A stretch of 64,000 nucleotides of DNA, taken from the NCBI GenBank assembly GCA_023394615.1, contig JAEXAI010000009.1:38830-102829 (forward strand), written 5' to 3'. Source of the DNA: Actinomycetes bacterium. GTDB taxonomy: Bacteria; Actinomycetota; Coriobacteriia; Coriobacteriales; Eggerthellaceae. Positions 27,050-35,654 of the stretch are shown piece after piece. Numbering within the stretch: position 1 is the first letter of the stretch; every line of letters begins with the position of its first letter. The notes beneath the pieces were generated by a model. That model was not told the DNA's origin. It made no database searches and saw nothing but the letters and a program-made list of their open reading frames with translations. Made by a program: the position numbers and the translations under genes.

Positions 27050-27496
27050 TTAATCCTCCATCTTGATCTGTCGCGGCTTCTGAGCCATGTGCGGATGTTC
27101 GGGACCTGCATAAACCTTGAGTTTCATGCCCATGGCACGACCCAGCGTGTTTTTGGGAAGCATGCCCTTCACGGCATGTTCCATCACGCGCTCGGGATGT
27201 TTGGCCATAGCCTCAGCGAACGTTTCGCACTTCAGACCACCGGGATAACCGGAATGGCGATAGTACTCTTTGCTCGCAGCCTTCGTGCCGGTCAAGCGAA
27301 TTTTGTCGGCATTGATAATGACGACGAAATCACCCGTATCAACATGCGGGGTATACTGCGGTTTATGCTTGCCCTTCAAGATGGTCGCTGCCTTGGTCGC
27401 CACACGGCCCAGAACCTGGTCCTCAGCGTCGATCAAGACCCATTCACGCTCAACTTCTTTGGGCTTTGCGTAATACGTCTTCACTGTTTCCTCCAT
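27050..27496 (-). CDS. rplM: 50S ribosomal protein L13
   Basis: 148 residues. Typical L13 sequence: KTYYAKPKEVEREWVLIDAE, LGRVATKAATILKGKHK, DFVVIINADKIRLTG and AVKGMLPKNTLGRAM. The ATG at 27496 gives the normal family length; the open frame continues further upstream only through the leader and is not coding. A strong promoter about 170 bp upstream implies a long leader that could carry autoregulation by L13, as known in Firmicutes, but no specific structure is claimed. Confidence 0.96.
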   Translation of the reverse strand: MEETVKTYYAKPKEVEREWVLIDAEDQVLGRVATKAATILKGKHKPQYTPHVDTGDFVVIINADKIRLTGTKAASKEYYRHSGYPGGLKCETFAEAMAKHPERVMEHAVKGMLPKNTLGRAMGMKLKVYAGPEHPHMAQKPRQIKMED

Positions 27497-27671
27497 TGTA
27501 TTTGCTACCTTCACGTCCTCGTCAGACGATTCGGCCTGTCGTTTTCCAAAAGTGCAAGCGATTGCGGGTGTCGGGATCCTACTCCGAACACGGAAGCTTA
27601 TGCCCTGGACGGCTCTTCTTCCGTTCCACTTTGCGCATGCGTATACGGGGCTTTTGAAAGCGAACCTTTGC

Positions 27672-27700
27672 AGTATAAAATGCACACGCCCCCTCGTCAA
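27672..27700 (-). promoter_or_regulatory. Strong sigma-70 promoter of rplM-rpsI
   Basis: On the minus strand TTGACG (27700-27695), a 17-base spacer and TATACT (27677-27672). Transcription should start near 27665, leaving a leader of about 170 bases before rplM. Confidence 0.72.
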
Positions 27701-27882
27701 CGACATTTGCTCGATTGCCCTCCGCATTTTCGCAGGATTCACACGAATAAGGACGAGAATCGTGCTTTGCGACAGGCGCTGCAACCAACCGGCAAACAAA
27801 TGGGGCCCGACGAAGACAAACACCCGCAAGGCAAGCACGAGCGCGCTATACTATGCCTAACTCCGAATGAAAGCAGGTAGCC

Positions 27883-29346
27883 ATGGGTGTGCTCGAGCGA
27901 ATTCTGGACGTTGAGAAAAAAGCTCTGTTCGATGAGTTGCCAACAGGAACCTTAGGACTTGCCGACGTTCCCTCAGCTGAGGAAGAACGCGCCGCCGGCA
28001 AAATTATCCGCAAGGATATCCCCCGCAAGAGCCTCGAAGCGTGGGAGCCAGCGAAAGATCGACCCAACCCCATTGAACTGCTGAAAAGCCAAGAGGCAAA
28101 CCGTGTTTCTGAGCTTATCCCCGTTCGCTACGAACGCATGAGCGCTTCTGCATTCACATTTTACCGAGGCGGTGCGCTCGTTATGGCATCCGACCTCTCG
28201 CACATACCCGTCACCGGCCTGAACGTGCAGGCCTGCGGAGACGCGCACATCGCCAACTTTGGGCAATTTGCCGCGCCCGACAGGCGCTTGGTGTTTGACG
28301 TGAACGACTTCGACGAAACCCTACCTGGGCCCTGGGAGTGGGATTTAGCACGCTTGTGCGCCAGTATTGAAATATGCGGACGCGATCGTGAGTTTTCGTC
28401 ATCCGATTGCAACGCCGCCGTAATGGGTGCGGCAGAAGCCTATCGCAGAGCGATGAACAACTTCGCCCAACAGAGCAACCTGAGCGTGTGGTACGCGCGC
28501 ATGGATGTGCAGGACGCACTGGATTCCATCAGCGACAACGTTCCGAAAAGAGTACAACGCAACGCCACCAAAACCCTTGAACGCGCCAAGAAAAAAGACA
28601 GCGCACGCGCAGTGACCAAACTGACCCATGTAGTAGATGGCAAGCTTCGTATTATCAGCGATCCGCCGCTTATCGTGCCCATCGACGAATTGCTACCGCT
28701 TGATGCCAGCATCCTGCGAAAAGTTCTAGCCACCGTGGTACTGTTGTACAAGAAATCCCTGCCGCAGGACATGCGTCACCTGCTTGACACCTACCACTAC
28801 ATCGATTGCGCTCGCAAAGTAGTAGGTGTGGGCAGCGTTGGACTGCGTTCGTGGATCATCGTAATGTCGGGGTGCGACGAAAACGACCCGCTGGTTCTGC
28901 AGCTCAAGGAAGCGCAGAGCTCAGTGATGGAATCCTTCACGAGGAAATCTCGCAGCGCAAGCCACGGGCAGCGCGTCGTGGAGGGACAGCGCCTGATGCA
29001 GGCCGCAAGCGATTCAATGCTAGGATGGGTAACGGCACCCGGCACTGATGGCAAACTGCACGATTTTTACGTGCGCCAACTGTGGGATTGGAAATCGTCG
29101 CCCGACCTGAACACGATAAACGAGATTGGGCTGGAACGACTTTCTCGTCTATGCGGTTGGACGCTGGCACGCGCTCATGCGCGCAGCGGCAACCGTTTTG
29201 CCATTTCAGGCTACCTAGGCGATTCCAACAAATTCGACAAAGCGATGGCCTCTTTTGCCAACACGTACGCCGACCTGAACGAGCAGGACTACGCTCGCTT
29301 CATGGATGCCTATGAATCAGGCGCACTCACGAAAGAAGCAAAGTAG
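27883..29346 (+). CDS. DUF2252 family protein (paralogue 2)
   Basis: A 487-residue soluble paralogue of the protein at 17188-18567, sharing long runs: NPIELLKSQEANRVSELIPV, CGDAHIANFG, VFDVNDFDETLPGPWEWD, EICGRDREFSS, CGWTLARAHARSGNRFAISG. The GDAHxxN and NDFDE elements, resembling phosphotransferase loops, are retained, so both copies look functional. It has an extra ~35-residue N-terminal segment (VLERILDVEKKALFDELPTG). It diverges from rplM and has AGCAGGTAG before its ATG. A large inverted-repeat element follows the gene. The function is unknown. Confidence 0.88.
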   Translation: MGVLERILDVEKKALFDELPTGTLGLADVPSAEEERAAGKIIRKDIPRKSLEAWEPAKDRPNPIELLKSQEANRVSELIPVRYERMSASAFTFYRGGALVMASDLSHIPVTGLNVQACGDAHIANFGQFAAPDRRLVFDVNDFDETLPGPWEWDLARLCASIEICGRDREFSSSDCNAAVMGAAEAYRRAMNNFAQQSNLSVWYARMDVQDALDSISDNVPKRVQRNATKTLERAKKKDSARAVTKLTHVVDGKLRIISDPPLIVPIDELLPLDASILRKVLATVVLLYKKSLPQDMRHLLDTYHYIDCARKVVGVGSVGLRSWIIVMSGCDENDPLVLQLKEAQSSVMESFTRKSRSASHGQRVVEGQRLMQAASDSMLGWVTAPGTDGKLHDFYVRQLWDWKSSPDLNTINEIGLERLSRLCGWTLARAHARSGNRFAISGYLGDSNKFDKAMASFANTYADLNEQDYARFMDAYESGALTKEAK

Positions 29347-29389
29347 CAAGCCACGACAAAGAACTCCCCATTCGAACCGCTTAAAACAG

Positions 29390-29547
29390 GTTTTGTCAAT
29401 CAGACCCGCTATGTGCGATTTTCACGAGGAAATCTCGGCTTTTCCGCAATGCCTGAAGGCGTTGCCCTGCATTTGCGCAGGTGGCGAAAACCTGCCAGAG
29501 AATGGCTCGTCCGCAAATCGCACATAGCGGGTCTGATTGACTAAAAC
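29390..29547. repeat. Inverted-repeat element with perfect 27-bp arms
   Basis: The arm 29395-29421 is the exact reverse complement of 29515-29541. GGTTTT (29389-29394) and TAAAAC (29542-29547) extend the pairing after a one-base bulge. The ~93-bp interior has smaller palindromes (GAGGAAATCTC, GCCTGAAGGC, CTGCATTTGCGCAG). It lies between two convergent genes. It could be a miniature transposable element, a long bidirectional terminator, or a structured RNA; no flanking duplication is evident. Confidence 0.72.
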
Positions 29548-29597
29548 GTGAATCGCCGAGCCACGCGCCACCGCTCAAGGCGCGGACAACGGCTCAT

Positions 29598-30551
29598 CTA
29601 TTGTTGTGACGAATCATTTCGCGGCACATCTTTCGGTGCTTTCGACGCAGTCAACATGTGGTCGAACATCGATCGCGATTGCTCGAAATCAGCGGGCAGC
29701 ACCACGGTATTCGAATTGCCGCTTTTCGCGAACTCCGTCATCATCTCAGCCCATTGCGTGTACAAGAACAGCTCATTGGCTTCTTGCTCGCTGATGCCAG
29801 AGCTGGTGATGGTATCGAGCGATTCTTTGATGCCTTTGGCGATGGCGATACGCTGCGCCGCAATGCCATTGCCCGTTTTCTCCATAGACTCGGCCTCGGC
29901 CTGCGCTTCGGTCACGCGTTTGATCTTCGCGGCGTTCGCCAGTGATTGTGCGGCTTGTTGCTGACGTTGCGCGGCATTGATATCGTTCATCGACTGCTCA
30001 ACCGACTGGGGCAACTGGATACCCGTAATCAGGGTGGACACAAGAGTCCACCCAAACCCGGCCATAGTCAGCGATACGGTTTCGTTTACGTCGTTTGCGA
30101 TGTCGTCTTTCTTTTCGAAGGTCTCGTCAAGCGTGTAATGTGGAATCGACGAACGCAGGGCATCGGCCAAGTAATCGTGCATCTGAGCGATCGGCTGGGC
30201 CAACATGTAGTAAGAGCGATACACGCCGGACTCCTGCACGGAGTCTCCTTGAGCGAAATCCACGTGATACTGAGCGGACACAGAAAGCACGATGGTCACG
30301 TTATCGCTGGTCTTGGCATCAATTGTGAATTCTTCCTTGTTCGTACGCAAAGACACGCTGGTAGCGCGACGATCGAAAAAGGGAATCTTCATGCGAAATC
30401 CCGGACCGGCCACACGGCAGAACTTGCCCAGCCGCTCGATTATAGCCATCTCCTGCTGATGCACGATATAAAACGATCCCATCGCCAGCATGGCCACAAC
30501 CGCGATGATGATAACGGCCACCACGATTGACCAAATCACACTTCCATCCAT
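29598..30551 (-). CDS. SPFH/band-7 (stomatin-like) membrane protein
   Basis: A 317-residue protein with one N-terminal transmembrane helix (residues ~7-29) and an SPFH domain: QQEMAIIERLGKFCRVAGPG, PFFDRRATSVSLRTNKEEF, NVTIVLSVSAQYHVDFAQGD. A long charged helix rich in Ala, Gln and Glu follows (NAAQRQQQAAQSLANAAKIK), typical of oligomer-forming stomatin/HflK-type scaffolds. These organise membrane microdomains or regulate proteases. It starts 12 bp after metY on the same strand, so it is probably co-transcribed, with an AGGAAGGA ribosome site. Confidence 0.87.
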   Translation of the reverse strand: MDGSVIWSIVVAVIIIAVVAMLAMGSFYIVHQQEMAIIERLGKFCRVAGPGFRMKIPFFDRRATSVSLRTNKEEFTIDAKTSDNVTIVLSVSAQYHVDFAQGDSVQESGVYRSYYMLAQPIAQMHDYLADALRSSIPHYTLDETFEKKDDIANDVNETVSLTMAGFGWTLVSTLITGIQLPQSVEQSMNDINAAQRQQQAAQSLANAAKIKRVTEAQAEAESMEKTGNGIAAQRIAIAKGIKESLDTITSSGISEQEANELFLYTQWAEMMTEFAKSGNSNTVVLPADFEQSRSMFDHMLTASKAPKDVPRNDSSQQ

Positions 30552-30563
30552 GATAGGTCCTTC

Positions 30564-31844
30564 CTACACTCCGGCAAGTGCCTGGTCGATGTCGTCCATC
30601 AAATCCTGCGCATCTTCCAGACCGCATGAAAAACGTACGAAATCAGGCGTGATTCCCGCCGCAATCAATTCGTCGTCGGTCAACTGACGATGGGTGGCCG
30701 ATGCCGGATGCAGGCAGCATGTGCGCGCATCGGCAACATGGGTGGCAATCTGGGCAATCTGCAAGCGGCCCATGAAAGCCTCCGCAGCGACACGGCCTCC
30801 GACTACGCCGAAGCTCACCACACCGCATGAACCGTTCGGCAGATACTTGCGCGCCAAGTCGTTATACGGGTCGCCCGGCAGGTCGGGGTAATGCACCCAC
30901 GCCACCTTCGGATGAGCAGCCAAGTGCTGGGCTACGGCTTTGCCGTTTTCGCAATGGCGCTTCATGCGCACATCCAAGCTTTCCAGACCTAAGTTTAAAA
31001 TGAATGCGTTTTGCGGGCTTTGGATGCTGCCGAAATCCCTCATCAGCTGCGCGGTCGCCTTCGTGATGAACGCACCCGCCTGCCCGAAGCGCTCAGCATA
31101 GGTTATGCCATGGTAGCTTTCATCGGGCGTGCACAACCCGGGGAATTTTTCCGCATGGGCCATCCAGTCGAAATTGCCCGAATCGACGATTGCGCCGCCA
31201 ACGCCTGCGCCGTGTCCATCCATGTATTTAGTGGTGGAATGCGTCACGATGTCGGCGCCCCATTCAAATGGCCGACAATTAATTGGCGTTGGAAACGTGT
31301 TGTCTACAATCAGCGGCACGCCATGTGCGTGCGCGGCATTCGCGAAGCGCGCGATATCGAGCACCATCAATGCGGGATTGGCAACGGTTTCCCCGAACAC
31401 CGCCTTTGTGTTCGGGCGAAACGCCGCATCCAATTCTTCGTCGCTGCAGTCGGGAGCCACAAACGTGAACTCGATGCCCATCTTGCGCATGGTTACGGCG
31501 AACAGGTTAAACGTTCCGCCGTATATGGCGGAACTGGCCACCACATGGTCGCCGCATTCGGCGATGTTGAACGTCGCGTAGAAGTTCGCCGCCTGACCGC
31601 TTGATGTGAGCATGGCAGCGCTTCCGCCTTCCAGCTCGCAAATCTTTGCGGCCACCATATCGTTGGTGGGGTTCTGCAATCGCGTGTAGAAATACCCATC
31701 AGCTTCCAAATCGAAGAGCTTTCCCATTTCAGCACTGCTTTCATAGCGGAAAGTAGTCGATTGGATAATGGGGATCTGACGAGGCTCGCCGTTTTCCGGC
31801 TTATAGCCTCCCTGAACGCAAACGGTTCCTTCTTTCAAACCCAT
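30564..31844 (-). CDS. metY: O-acetylhomoserine sulfhydrylase (PLP)
   Basis: A 426-residue Cys/Met-metabolism PLP enzyme converting O-acetylhomoserine and sulfide to homocysteine. Signatures: PIIQSTTFRYESSAEMG, YTRLQNPTNDMVAAKI, MLTSSGQAANFY and the PLP lysine in ADIVTHSTTKYMDGHGAGVG. The length of ~425 and the FRYESSAEMGKLFDLEADG insert favour MetY over cystathionine gamma-synthase. The ATG at 31844 has GGAAAGGAG. It is divergent from metA, which makes its substrate, and has an SPFH gene 12 bp behind. Confidence 0.93.
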   Translation of the reverse strand: MGLKEGTVCVQGGYKPENGEPRQIPIIQSTTFRYESSAEMGKLFDLEADGYFYTRLQNPTNDMVAAKICELEGGSAAMLTSSGQAANFYATFNIAECGDHVVASSAIYGGTFNLFAVTMRKMGIEFTFVAPDCSDEELDAAFRPNTKAVFGETVANPALMVLDIARFANAAHAHGVPLIVDNTFPTPINCRPFEWGADIVTHSTTKYMDGHGAGVGGAIVDSGNFDWMAHAEKFPGLCTPDESYHGITYAERFGQAGAFITKATAQLMRDFGSIQSPQNAFILNLGLESLDVRMKRHCENGKAVAQHLAAHPKVAWVHYPDLPGDPYNDLARKYLPNGSCGVVSFGVVGGRVAAEAFMGRLQIAQIATHVADARTCCLHPASATHRQLTDDELIAAGITPDFVRFSCGLEDAQDLMDDIDQALAGV

Positions 31845-31993
31845 GAGCTGCTCCTTTCCAAAGCTTGCAGTGCGAAGATTCGCAATCGTTGACACGCCGA
31901 TAACGGATACGTGAACGTGAGCATTCGCAACGTGCAGCGCGCATCCCTTCGCACGTTTTCCTTGCCCGCACGATTCGGCACGTATGTCCTACC

Positions 31994-32038
31994 ATTATAG
32001 TTCGTTTCGCTGCTACCCAAAGCGGCATCTGCTATGAT
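31994..32038. promoter_or_regulatory. Overlapping divergent promoters of metY and metA
   Basis: A perfect -10 TATAAT reads leftward at 31999-31994 (with TTTGGG 16 bases upstream as a weak -35), and TATGAT reads rightward at 32033-32038. The two start sites would lie back to back, allowing joint control. The ~140-base metY leader shows no S-adenosylmethionine riboswitch that I recognise. Confidence 0.47.
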
Positions 32039-32068
32039 GGTGCGCACCGCCAGAGAAAAGGAGCCGAC

Positions 32069-32989
32069 ATGCCCATCAGAATACCCGATTCTCTTCCCGC
32101 GACCAGCGTTCTTGAAAACGAGAACATTTTCGTGATGACGGAATACCGGGCTATGCATCAGGACATCCGCGAGCTTCATGTGCTGTTGCTGAACTTGATG
32201 CCCACTAAAATCGCCACTGAAACTCAGATTATGCGAAAGCTTTCGAACACTCCGCTGCAGATTAAGGTCGACCTTCTGCGCACGAGCACCCATAATTCGA
32301 AAAACACATCGGCGCAGCACTTAGAATCGTTCTACCTTTCCTTCGACGAGATTCGCGACCGTCACTACGACGGCATGATTATCACGGGCGCGCCCGTGGA
32401 ACTGCTCGATTTCGAAGACGTCGACTATTGGGACGAACTCTGCATGATCATGGACTGGGCGTCGCGCAACGTGTTTAGCACCTTCCATATCTGCTGGGGC
32501 GCACAGGCGGGTATCTATTATCATTACGGCATCCAAAAGCACACGCTGCCCAAAAAAATGTCAGGCGTGTTCCCCCACCATCTGGTGAAGAGCACATCTC
32601 CTTTGGTGCGCGGTTTCGATGATATGTTCTATGCCCCGCATTCGCGCAATACCGAGGTGCGAGCAGAGGACGTCGAGGCGAATCCCGAGCTGGAAGTTAT
32701 CGCCGCATCAAGCGAAGCTGGTCTCTATATCGCGAAAAGCACTGATAGCAGAAACTTTTTCGTATTCGGCCATCCAGAATACGAGCGCGACACGCTTCGA
32801 GGGGAATACGAGCGCGATGTGGCAAAAGGCATGAACCCGGAAATGCCCGCCCATTACTTCACCGACAACGACCCAACGCTTCCCGTGGTAGACAAATGGC
32901 GCTCGCATGCTCAACTGCTGTACACGAACTGGTTGAACTATTACGTGTACCAGGCAACTCCTTACAATTTGAGCGATATCGGCCGCTAA
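32069..32989 (+). CDS. metA: Homoserine O-acetyltransferase, MetA type
   Basis: A 306-residue MetA-family acyltransferase making O-acylhomoserine from homoserine. The catalytic Cys142 (STFHICWGAQAG), the GHPEYERD histidine and glutamate, and LLNLMPTKIATETQ at the N-terminus are intact. Residue 111 is Glu (ITGAPVELLDFE); in characterised MetA proteins Glu there selects acetyl-CoA and Gly selects succinyl-CoA. Acetyl specificity agrees with the divergent O-acetylhomoserine sulfhydrylase. AAAAGGAG precedes the ATG. Confidence 0.94.
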   Translation: MPIRIPDSLPATSVLENENIFVMTEYRAMHQDIRELHVLLLNLMPTKIATETQIMRKLSNTPLQIKVDLLRTSTHNSKNTSAQHLESFYLSFDEIRDRHYDGMIITGAPVELLDFEDVDYWDELCMIMDWASRNVFSTFHICWGAQAGIYYHYGIQKHTLPKKMSGVFPHHLVKSTSPLVRGFDDMFYAPHSRNTEVRAEDVEANPELEVIAASSEAGLYIAKSTDSRNFFVFGHPEYERDTLRGEYERDVAKGMNPEMPAHYFTDNDPTLPVVDKWRSHAQLLYTNWLNYYVYQATPYNLSDIGR

Positions 32990-33054
32990 CGTCGTCACAT
33001 CGATATTCGGGCCATCGGCACTCTTGCGCCATCAAGCGCGATTGCTGCGTTTGG

Positions 33055-33993
33055 CTAACGGCCACGCATAATCGGGTCTCTTTGTCGCAGCGAGGGAGTC
33101 TGAGCCACTGCTACGCCCAGCAGGATTAGAGCCACGCCGAAAAACTGTAGCGCGCTGAGAGTTTCGTGCAAAAGGAGGATTGAACACGCGATAGAGATCG
33201 GCAGCTCGGAAGATGCCATAATGGTTGAAAGCCCAGGGGAAAGATGCTTGCAACCGATGCCGAACAGAATCATCGGCAGCACGAATCCAAGCGGGCCCAA
33301 TATCAAACCGTATGTCCAGATGCCCTGAGATAGTGCGCCCGATGCCAGATAATCGGGGCACAGCATCACGCCCACCAGTGCATACCCAACGTTGGCCCAA
33401 AGGCCACGCTGGCACACCGGCAGCTGCGACTCCACCCGACCGGACAGAAACATAAAGCTGGCACAGCATACCGCCGAAGCCAAGCCGAACACCACGCCCA
33501 AAAGATTTAGCGTTGAAAGCGCGTCGCCACCAATCATCCCGCTTGCGAAAAACGTTCCCACAAGCACAACCGCTGCTGCGATGCAGGCAGCATTAGTCGG
33601 TCTGCGATGGGCTGTTGCCACTTCGAACACAAGACCCATCCACGTGAATTGAAACAAAAGCGTAATAGCCACGCTTGCCGGAATCAGAGACAGCGATAGG
33701 CAGTAGCATGTGGTGGTCCCGCTGGTCACGACTCCCATAGCCGCCAGCTTCAACCGCTGTTTGGCTCGCAGACGGGCCCGTCGTTTGCCGCGCGCCCAAT
33801 CCACCACTGCCAGAATGACGAACACCGCAAGGGCGAATAGGGCTTGGCTGCACACCACTTGGTTGAATGTGAAACCATCGCCGTAGGCGAACTTCACTAC
33901 GCTGGCCAAAACACCATAGCATGCACCCCCGGCGAAAACGATGGCCGAATTGCGCAGGCGCGACTGGGTGGTTGTTAAATACTCTTTAGGCAT
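33055..33993 (-). CDS. EamA/DMT-family transporter
   Basis: A 312-residue inner-membrane protein with about ten hydrophobic helices in two EamA repeats (NSAIVFAGGACYGVLASVVK early; FGIGCKHLSPGLSTIMASSE and ISIACSILLLHETLSALQFF late, the last being a typical EamA end). It probably exports a metabolite or amino acid; the substrate is unknown. The ATG at 33993 has no ribosome site, but a TATACT lies only seven bases upstream, so it may be translated from a leaderless transcript. The gene lies behind fdhE and converges on metA. Confidence 0.86.
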   Translation of the reverse strand: MPKEYLTTTQSRLRNSAIVFAGGACYGVLASVVKFAYGDGFTFNQVVCSQALFALAVFVILAVVDWARGKRRARLRAKQRLKLAAMGVVTSGTTTCYCLSLSLIPASVAITLLFQFTWMGLVFEVATAHRRPTNAACIAAAVVLVGTFFASGMIGGDALSTLNLLGVVFGLASAVCCASFMFLSGRVESQLPVCQRGLWANVGYALVGVMLCPDYLASGALSQGIWTYGLILGPLGFVLPMILFGIGCKHLSPGLSTIMASSELPISIACSILLLHETLSALQFFGVALILLGVAVAQTPSLRQRDPIMRGR

Positions 33994-34000
33994 AGAGAGC

Positions 34001-34043
34001 AGTATAGTGCATCTGCACAAAACTTGGCAGACGCACTATACGT
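34001..34043 (-). promoter_or_regulatory. 16-bp imperfect palindrome between fdhE and the EamA gene
   Basis: 34001-34016 pairs with 34028-34043 with two mismatches and a 11-base loop. On the minus strand the downstream arm contains TATACT right before the EamA start codon. It may be the fdhE terminator, an operator over a leaderless promoter, or both. Confidence 0.5.
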
Positions 34044-34064
34044 ATGACTCTATTCAAAACGTGC

Positions 34065-34961
34065 TTAACTGCGAAAACGCGGGTCCAATGCCACTTGATC
34101 CAACTTGGCCATTACCACGTCTTCTACTTCCATGCACAAGGGCGCACTGTTATCATCAGGGAAAACTACCCGTTCGTACTGCCCGCAATCATCGCATTTC
34201 TGAATGCGATGAGCAGAATCGCCCTCGATATGGAAATAGTGCAAATGCCCTCCGTTTGTCGATCCGCACATGCCGCAACGAATGCGCTCAAACGGCCATT
34301 CGGTACCGCACACAGAACAATACTGCATGCGCCCACGACCATCGGTGCCGGCCGAATCGCTGACAAACGACGCCGTCGCCGGGGAGCCGCACACCGGGCA
34401 GCGAACCGGCTGGTCAAACACCTGACGCCAGTTCTCGACATCAGCGCCTTCTAGAGCCTGCTCGGCAGCCGATTGCACATGCGCGCGTAATGCAAATGAG
34501 CACACAGTAGCGAACACCGATGCGGGGATATCGGCACTAATGCCGAAGCTTTCAAGATCTTGCAGACATTCTTCAATGAAAGCAGGAGGGTTCTTCCCCG
34601 CCAAGTCTAAGTCGGCTTTCTCACAAAATGCATTCCAATCATAGGCACGCAAACCGGCGACTACTCGATCGCTTAAACCTGCCTCATCGGCCAAAAGCTT
34701 GCCGACCAACGAGAGCGTTTCAGCAAACAGCGCCGGGTCGATGTCAACTGGCGCTTGCGAGAAGAGGGGCATACCTGCGCTGTAGAGTCCTTTTACCGCG
34801 TCGGTGGCAGGCCCCTTGTAGCCGGCGCTCCCGGCTACAAGGTCTGCCCGCTTTTGCACAAGCTCGTACATCTTCTGGAAGAAATCCAGACGACTGGCAT
34901 CGGAATCCGATGCTCCATCCTTATACGCTTCTACCGCAGATGCGACCAGCTTTATATCCAT
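34065..34961 (-). CDS. fdhE: Formate dehydrogenase accessory protein FdhE
   Basis: A 298-residue cytoplasmic protein needed for maturation of Tat-exported formate dehydrogenases. After an N-terminal helical domain come four CxxC pairs forming rubredoxin-like iron sites: RCPVCGSPA, YCSVCGTEW, RCGMCGS and KCDDCGQY, followed by the conserved ending region LCMEVEDVVMAKLDQ. It starts 3 bp after the cytochrome subunit gene and is the last gene of the fdh operon. GAGGAGAAG precedes the ATG. Confidence 0.89.
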   Translation of the reverse strand: MDIKLVASAVEAYKDGASDSDASRLDFFQKMYELVQKRADLVAGSAGYKGPATDAVKGLYSAGMPLFSQAPVDIDPALFAETLSLVGKLLADEAGLSDRVVAGLRAYDWNAFCEKADLDLAGKNPPAFIEECLQDLESFGISADIPASVFATVCSFALRAHVQSAAEQALEGADVENWRQVFDQPVRCPVCGSPATASFVSDSAGTDGRGRMQYCSVCGTEWPFERIRCGMCGSTNGGHLHYFHIEGDSAHRIQKCDDCGQYERVVFPDDNSAPLCMEVEDVVMAKLDQVALDPRFRS

Positions 34962-34964
34962 GTG

Positions 34965-35654
34965 CTATTTCTTCTCCTCGACAATGTCTTTACCCTCTTC
35001 GATTTCCTTGCGAGCCCAGAAGCCCCAGTGGTACAGCGCGTTGGATTCCGACACGCGGCCCTTGCCGAACATCAACTTGATGGTACCGCGATACGGCTGG
35101 AACACGCCTGCGCCCAGATAGAAATGAGCGAGCACAAACACTATCATAATCATGAAGAACAAATCGTGGAAGAATCGCGCACCGAGCAGCAATCCGGCAG
35201 GTGCCGTGAAGACGCTCGACCCCAGCCACAGAATCAAACCGGTGATAGCCATGATGATACCGCTTATGATAAGCAGGCCGTCGGCGATGCGCTGGCCGGA
35301 TTTCACTTCGTCCTGATCGGGCATGTGAACCCTTTTCGGCCCAAGCATATAGGGCACGAACTTCTTCATGAACTCGACGTCTTCTTTGGTCCATTTGCAT
35401 GTGTATTTCGCCACGAACTCTTTGAAGCCGCCCGGCGATGTGATGGCGCTGAGCAACGGCATCAGAATGAATATCGCGCCGATAACACGATGGCTGATGC
35501 GCAATGCTTGCACTACGCCGTCTCCCACCGCTGCAGATAGCGGCGGAACGAAAACGAACAATCCTGAAATCATCAGCCATACGCAGCTGAATACAACGGT
35601 ATCGTGGGTAACGCGCGTCTTGAAAGAGTGACGCTGGATATATCTTTTAGCCAT
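34965..35654 (-). CDS. fdhI: Formate dehydrogenase cytochrome b subunit (gamma)
   Basis: A 229-residue membrane cytochrome with four transmembrane helices. Histidines positioned as haem b ligands occur in RVTHDTVVFS, RISHRVIGAIF and near the end in ARFFHDLFFMIMI and VLAHFYLGAGV. It passes electrons from the iron-sulfur subunit to menaquinone. Its ATG overlaps the fdhB stop by one base, and fdhE follows by 3 bp. Confidence 0.9.
   Translation of the reverse strand: MAKRYIQRHSFKTRVTHDTVVFSCVWLMISGLFVFVPPLSAAVGDGVVQALRISHRVIGAIFILMPLLSAITSPGGFKEFVAKYTCKWTKEDVEFMKKFVPYMLGPKRVHMPDQDEVKSGQRIADGLLIISGIIMAITGLILWLGSSVFTAPAGLLLGARFFHDLFFMIMIVFVLAHFYLGAGVFQPYRGTIKLMFGKGRVSESNALYHWGFWARKEIEEGKDIVEEKK

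Noticed and set aside
31845..31988. S-adenosylmethionine riboswitch in the metY leader
   Set aside because: I could not find the conserved core of SAM-I, SAM-II or SAM-IV; only a covariance-model search could settle it.
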